Shown here piece by piece: positions 6,385 to 9,177 of a DNA stretch of 9,177 nt. The DNA comes from Pseudomonadota bacterium (GTDB lineage: Bacteria; Desulfobacterota; JADFVX01), in the NCBI GenBank assembly GCA_015222555.1, contig JADFVM010000205.1, positions 1 to 9,177 of the forward strand, written 5' to 3'. Positions within the stretch are counted from its first letter, which is position 1. Each line of letters starts with the position of its first letter. Made by a program: the position numbers and the translations under genes. A model generated the notes under the pieces. It saw only the letters and a program-made list of their open reading frames with translations. It was not told where the DNA came from and did no database searches.

Positions 6385-6778
6385 AAGCGTCTCCTTTAAA
6401 AATGGTCAGACCGATATAAGAACCGATCAATCCTCCCATTGTGTCTGCAAACCAATCCAGAATATCTGCATCTCTCATCTCTACAAAATATTGATGAACT
6501 TCGTCAGTCATGCCAAATAAGGAGGCGATAAAAATTGTGATAAAAAAGGATTTTTTTATCGAGGTATATAGATGAACAGCCCTGAAAATTAAAATCCCGA
6601 AAATAGCATATTCGAACAAATGTGCAATTTTATCAAGAAAAATTATATCCGGAGGTGAAAGCGGGACAGGGTCCGAAAGGGAGGAGACAAAAAAAATCAT
6701 TGCCCCATATAAAACAACAAAAAGCCAGCTTATTGCCTGCTTCTTTACGATACGCTTATTGGGATTGCCATCGATCAC
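6377..6778 (-). CDS. VanZ-like family membrane protein
   Basis: This 133-residue integral membrane protein has four likely transmembrane segments, at about residues 14-33, 53-71, 77-96 and 109-127. VanZ-like features are present: a charged DK-x-x-H at 49-53 (DKIAH) entering the second helix, DEVHQYF at 92-98, then R102 and the D108-W109 ... D112 ... GG (115-116) series, matching the family pattern R..s..Dw.aN..G. The founding member VanZ affects teicoplanin resistance in enterococci, but the biochemical role of most family members is unknown, and nothing here suggests resistance. The start is GTG at 6778. An in-frame stop lies only seven codons upstream and there is no in-frame ATG between them. 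The Shine-Dalgarno is weak. The gene lies 52 nt after the nuclease gene and its stop overlaps the next regulator's start. Confidence 0.85.
   Translation of the reverse strand: MIDGNPNKRIVKKQAISWLFVVLYGAMIFFVSSLSDPVPLSPPDIIFLDKIAHLFEYAIFGILIFRAVHLYTSIKKSFFITIFIASLFGMTDEVHQYFVEMRDADILDWFADTMGGLIGSYIGLTIFKGDAFE
6391..6397 (-). promoter_or_regulatory. Strong Shine-Dalgarno for the TTG start at 6384
   Basis: Reading the minus strand, AAAGGAG is followed by a 6-nt spacer and then TTG. The site lies within the end of the VanZ coding region, so the two genes are coupled. It decides the start, because no ATG gives a complete receiver domain. Confidence 0.7.
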
Positions 6779-6830
6779 TGATTTACCATTGGATCGTTAT
6801 GCAGCATTGCTTGATTTTTCTGCCCCATCT

Positions 6831-7331
6831 CTACATCTTATATTTGCCAAAATCCTCGGCAGAGAAATTCTTCAGCATTGTTGTCAGTTCTTCACCACTC
6901 ATCCTCTTAACCTCGTCAGAGGTGAGGTCTACAACCCTCGATTTGAGGATAACCTCCTCACTCACCAGGATGGGGACATCACACCTCATGGCAAGGGCAA
7001 TGGCATCACTGGGCCTGGAATCGATTTCAACAACTTTTCCATTATCACTCTTAATCGTTAAAGTGGCATAAAAAACATTGTCTTTCAGGTCAACGACGGC
7101 AATTTTCGTAAGTTTTGCATCCAGGTCTGCCATAATATTCTTTGTCAGATCATGAGTCATAGGACGGTCAATCTCTACTTTTTCGAGTTCCGCAATGATA
7201 GCCGCCGCCTCCATTATACCCACCCAAATGGGAAGCACATTTTTCTCGTCACTATCTTTGAGGATTACCATCGGTGCATAGGTTGTTGGATCCAGCACCA
7301 CGCCTGTTACCTTCATTTCATAGAATTTCAT
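6831..7331 (-). CDS. Bifunctional nuclease family protein (DUF151/BFN domain)
   Basis: The 166-residue protein is covered mainly by a BFN (DUF151) domain. Visible signatures are MKVTGVVLDPTTYAPMVIL (6-24), LPIWVGIMEAAAI (33-45), the PMTHDL segment, and IDSRPSDAIALAMRCDVPI (around 103-121). Members of this family have been described as having both DNase and RNase activity, while many bacterial members remain uncharacterised. The C-terminal UvrB/UvrC-like extension seen in some relatives is absent. It is cytoplasmic, with no signal or membrane segment. The ATG at 7331 is preceded by a G-rich GGGGGA site about 4 nt upstream. It lies 25 nt downstream of miaB on the same strand and is probably cotranscribed with it. 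I know this neighbour pair from other deltaproteobacterial genomes. Confidence 0.92.
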   Translation of the reverse strand: MKFYEMKVTGVVLDPTTYAPMVILKDSDEKNVLPIWVGIMEAAAIIAELEKVEIDRPMTHDLTKNIMADLDAKLTKIAVVDLKDNVFYATLTIKSDNGKVVEIDSRPSDAIALAMRCDVPILVSEEVILKSRVVDLTSDEVKRMSGEELTTMLKNFSAEDFGKYKM

Positions 7332-7356
7332 CTGTCCCCCGTTAATCTAAAACACT

Positions 7357-8685
7357 CTAATGGATCAACTGATATTCACCAAAAAGAGCATTGGCTGAGC
7401 TGTTAATAATCTTTACAGGTACGATCATTGATTTGATCTCTTCTGATCCTTTAAAATTGACCACCTTATTCCCCGATGTTCGCCCCATAAACATACCATC
7501 CCCCTTTTTACTCTCTCCTTCGACGAGTACCGGGTGCACCTTCCCAACTTCTTGACCGTTTTTTATGTTGCCATGTTCCATTTGTAAATCCTGAAGAATT
7601 TTCAGCCTTTCTTTTTTTTCCTCTTCAGTGACTGAATCTTTCATCTTTGCTGCAGCCGTACCGGGTCTGACGGAATATTTGAATGAAAAGGCGGCATCGT
7701 ATTGAACTTCATTCATCAATTCAAGGGTCTTTTTAAAGTCATCGTCCTCTTCCCCGGGAAAACCAACAATCAAATCAGTCGTCAGGGCGATATCGGATCT
7801 CATCTTCCTCAGCTTTTCAACCTTATCAAGGTAGCCCTTTGCCGTATAATCTCTTCTCATGAAAGACAGGACCTTGTCTGAGCCCGACTGAACGGGAAGG
7901 TGAAGGTGGGAGCATAAATTGGGGAGTTCGCCAAAAACAGCGATAAGTTCATCCGACAGGTCTTTTGGATGAGAAGTGGTAAAACGCAGTCTCACCACAC
8001 CACCAACGCCGGCAACTTGCCTTAAAAGCTTGGGAAAATCAATGCCGTCACTCAGATCTCTGCCATAGGAGTTGACATTTTGCCCCAGCAGCGTTATCTC
8101 CTTAACGCCCTGTTCCACAAGGATCTTAACCTCTTCAATTATTTCTTCCGCTGGTCGGCTCGCCTCTCTTCCCCTTACGTAAGGAACAATGCAATAAGTA
8201 CAGAAGTTGTCACAGCCTCTAATCACGTTGACATAGGCCCGCATGCCGTCTTCTTCCGGTGCGGGATAAACCAGCGGTTCAGGCCGGTCAAAAAATTCTG
8301 TCTCTTCAACGTGACATCGTTCTCTTTCCACCTTTTTAATCATTTCCGGCAGACGATTGACATTACTGGTGCCGAAGACCAGATCAAGGTGTGGCACCTT
8401 TTTGAACATCTCCTCCCCCTCCTGCTGGGCCACACAGCCGCCTACACCGATAATCACATGGGGCCTCGTCTTTTTTATGTTCTTAAACCGGCCCAGCTCA
8501 CTATATACCTTATGCTCAGCCTTCCACCGGATACTGCAGGTATTGAGTAAGATAATATCGGCCTCTTTAGGGTTCGAGGTGGAGGAGACATTCATGCTAC
8601 CAAGCAAATTTTTGATCTTGCTTGAATCGGCATCATTCATCTGGCAGCCAAATGTTTTAAGATAAAGTTTCTTTTCACGTTCCAT
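7357..8685 (-). CDS. miaB: tRNA-2-methylthio-N6-dimethylallyladenosine synthase MiaB
   Basis: MiaB adds a methylthio group at C2 of N6-isopentenyl-adenosine 37 in tRNAs reading UNN codons, using two 4Fe-4S clusters and S-adenosylmethionine. At 442 residues it is normal for the family. The N-terminal UPF0004 domain has cysteines C14 (TFGCQMN), C50 (NTCSIR) and C84 (GGCVAQQEG). The radical-SAM domain has C158, C162 and C165 (RGCDNFCTYCIVPYVRGREASR). HLPVQSGSD and GFPGEEDDDF follow, and a C-terminal TRAM domain runs from about 372 to 440. The motif NTCSIR is followed by Trp-Lys where many homologues have Glu-Lys, a minor variation. The start is the ATG at 8685 with a modest upstream AGG. It is the first gene of the long minus-strand series. 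The identification is essentially certain. The closest alternatives, MtaB and RimO, lack this exact combination of motifs. Confidence 0.96.
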   Translation of the reverse strand: MEREKKLYLKTFGCQMNDADSSKIKNLLGSMNVSSTSNPKEADIILLNTCSIRWKAEHKVYSELGRFKNIKKTRPHVIIGVGGCVAQQEGEEMFKKVPHLDLVFGTSNVNRLPEMIKKVERERCHVEETEFFDRPEPLVYPAPEEDGMRAYVNVIRGCDNFCTYCIVPYVRGREASRPAEEIIEEVKILVEQGVKEITLLGQNVNSYGRDLSDGIDFPKLLRQVAGVGGVVRLRFTTSHPKDLSDELIAVFGELPNLCSHLHLPVQSGSDKVLSFMRRDYTAKGYLDKVEKLRKMRSDIALTTDLIVGFPGEEDDDFKKTLELMNEVQYDAAFSFKYSVRPGTAAAKMKDSVTEEEKKERLKILQDLQMEHGNIKNGQEVGKVHPVLVEGESKKGDGMFMGRTSGNKVVNFKGSEEIKSMIVPVKIINSSANALFGEYQLIH

Positions 8686-8695
8686 AGCCTGTAAT

Positions 8696-8723
8696 TTTAT
8701 ATAAAAATGGGGTATTAAATCAA
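8696..8723 (-). promoter_or_regulatory. Candidate promoter of miaB
   Basis: On the minus strand TTGATT (8718-8723) and TATAAA (8696-8701) are separated by 16 nt, a sigma-70-like pair with four and five matches to consensus respectively. The predicted start of transcription would fall only a few bases before the ATG at 8685, giving a nearly leaderless transcript. This makes the call tentative. Confidence 0.3.
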
Positions 8724-8770
8724 GCTATTTAAGAGAGTCGCCCCCATCCAGCCATCACTATCAATCCTCC

Positions 8771-8799
8771 TTGACAATGACAGGCCAAAGTAATATTTT
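8771..8799 (+). promoter_or_regulatory. Candidate promoter of the App1-like gene
   Basis: A perfect -35 TTGACA (8771-8776) is followed after 17 nt by TATTTT (8794-8799), which matches four of six -10 positions. Transcription would begin near 8806 and leave a leader of about 40 nt before the ATG at 8846. Spacing and -35 quality make this a plausible sigma-70-type promoter. Confidence 0.5.
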
Positions 8800-8845
8800 G
8801 ACTCAAAGAAATGGATGGGACAAAAGACCGTTAAGGAATTCTCTG

Positions 8846-9177
8846 ATGACACTGTTATCATTTAAGCCAAATAAATATTTTATTTCTATTCTCCTCTTCC
8901 TTATAAGCTTGTCCATCTCTTTCTGTTATGCATCACAAATAAAAAAAGACGAAACGATAATTTTCTTTCCAACGGCTGCCTACCTTGATGAAAGCGAAAA
9001 AAGCTGGATCATTCCTGTCCATGGCTGGATTTTTGAGAAAGAGGATGATTCCCTCTGGCGCAAAGCAGCAGTAGAAGGTTTACTTAAGGCCTTGGAATTA
9101 AAATCAGACGTCGTAAAGGATGAACTCTTTCGTCAACGCGCCGGGCTTTTCCTCGTGGACAATGAAAAAGGGAAGGA
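8846..9177 (+). CDS. Exported App1 (DUF2183)-family-like protein, N-terminal part
   Basis: The frame is open from ATG 8846 to the window end (110 complete codons, 3' end missing). The first 31 residues form a signal peptide: KPNK, then a hydrophobic stretch (YFISILLFLISLSISFCYA), with likely cleavage after CYA. The mature part begins TIIFFPTAAYLDESEKSWII, followed by PVHGWIFEKEDDSLWRKAA and a later RAGLFLVDNEKGK. This pattern (FPT, W-x-x-PVHGW, FL-x-DN-x-x-G) resembles the N-terminal region of App1/DUF2183 proteins, some of which are phosphatidate phosphatases. The catalytic DxDGT motif would lie beyond the window, so the assignment is unconfirmed. AAGGA lies 8 nt upstream of the ATG and a good promoter precedes it. 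The gene diverges from miaB. It acts in the periplasm or outside the inner membrane if the signal is functional. If the Cys just before the cleavage region were a lipobox it could be a lipoprotein, but the context does not fit well. Confidence 0.6.
   Translation, partial: MTLLSFKPNKYFISILLFLISLSISFCYASQIKKDETIIFFPTAAYLDESEKSWIIPVHGWIFEKEDDSLWRKAAVEGLLKALELKSDVVKDELFRQRAGLFLVDNEKGK

Larger units (their letters stand above)
8686..8845. other. Divergent intergenic promoter region
   Basis: This 160-nt segment lies between the starts of miaB (minus) and the App1-like gene (plus). Besides the two candidate promoters it contains an 8-bp inverted repeat, CCCATCCA at 8743-8750 and TGGATGGG at 8812-8819, that brackets the plus-strand promoter. 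No gene is visible. Confidence 0.5.

Noticed and set aside
6377..6778. Glycopeptide resistance determinant because of VanZ similarity
   Set aside because: No vanHAX-type genes are present. VanZ-like proteins are widespread in bacteria without a resistance role, and the neighbours are housekeeping and signalling genes.
8080..8550. Plus-strand open frame of 156 codons opposite miaB
   Set aside because: It is antisense to miaB, whose cysteine motifs are complete. It is a shadow of coding constraint on the other strand.

Overview
The window looks like a chromosomal segment from a Gram-negative bacterium of moderate GC content. A deltaproteobacterial (Desulfobacterota-like) origin is my best guess. 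It rests on the miaB / bifunctional-nuclease / VanZ order, the DUF4388 (PATAN-like) response regulator, and the C-rich intergenic repeats. No 16S or other phylogenetic marker is present, so this is inference.

Layout. Positions 1-210 carry the 3' end of an APS kinase gene (plus strand). Positions 211-415 are intergenic and hold the first copy of a dispersed repeat and a small palindrome. Positions 416-634 encode a small DUF1653 protein (plus strand). From 756 to 8685 every gene is on the minus strand. In transcription order these are miaB, a bifunctional nuclease (DUF151), a VanZ-like membrane protein, a response regulator with GAF-like and degenerate GGDEF domains, a DUF4388 response regulator, a PHP-domain hydrolase, and a PDZ / radical-SAM / DUF512 protein. 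Spacings are tight (25 nt, 52 nt, an 8-nt overlap, then a 4-nt overlap and a 3-nt gap). The exception is a 284-nt gap (4226-4509) between the two regulators, which holds the second repeat copy. Positions 8686-8845 form a divergent promoter region. At 8846 an exported App1/DUF2183-like protein begins on the plus strand and runs off the window.

How the genes may work together. The upstream part of the minus-strand cluster is housekeeping: tRNA thiomethylation (MiaB) and a nuclease-family protein. The middle is signalling. The first regulator keeps its phosphoacceptor Asp54 but has lost the catalytic GGDEF residues, while keeping an RxxD inhibitory-site motif at the correct spacing. The second has Glu in place of the phosphoacceptor Asp (E56) and ends in a region that resembles a small-GTPase fold without a usable P-loop. 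Two adjacent regulators with apparently non-catalytic outputs, and no kinase in the window, are the best candidate here for an undescribed system. The PHP hydrolase and radical-SAM/DUF512 pair at the end is translationally coupled to the second regulator. Its substrate is unknown.

No tRNA, rRNA, CRISPR array, transposase or phage gene is visible.
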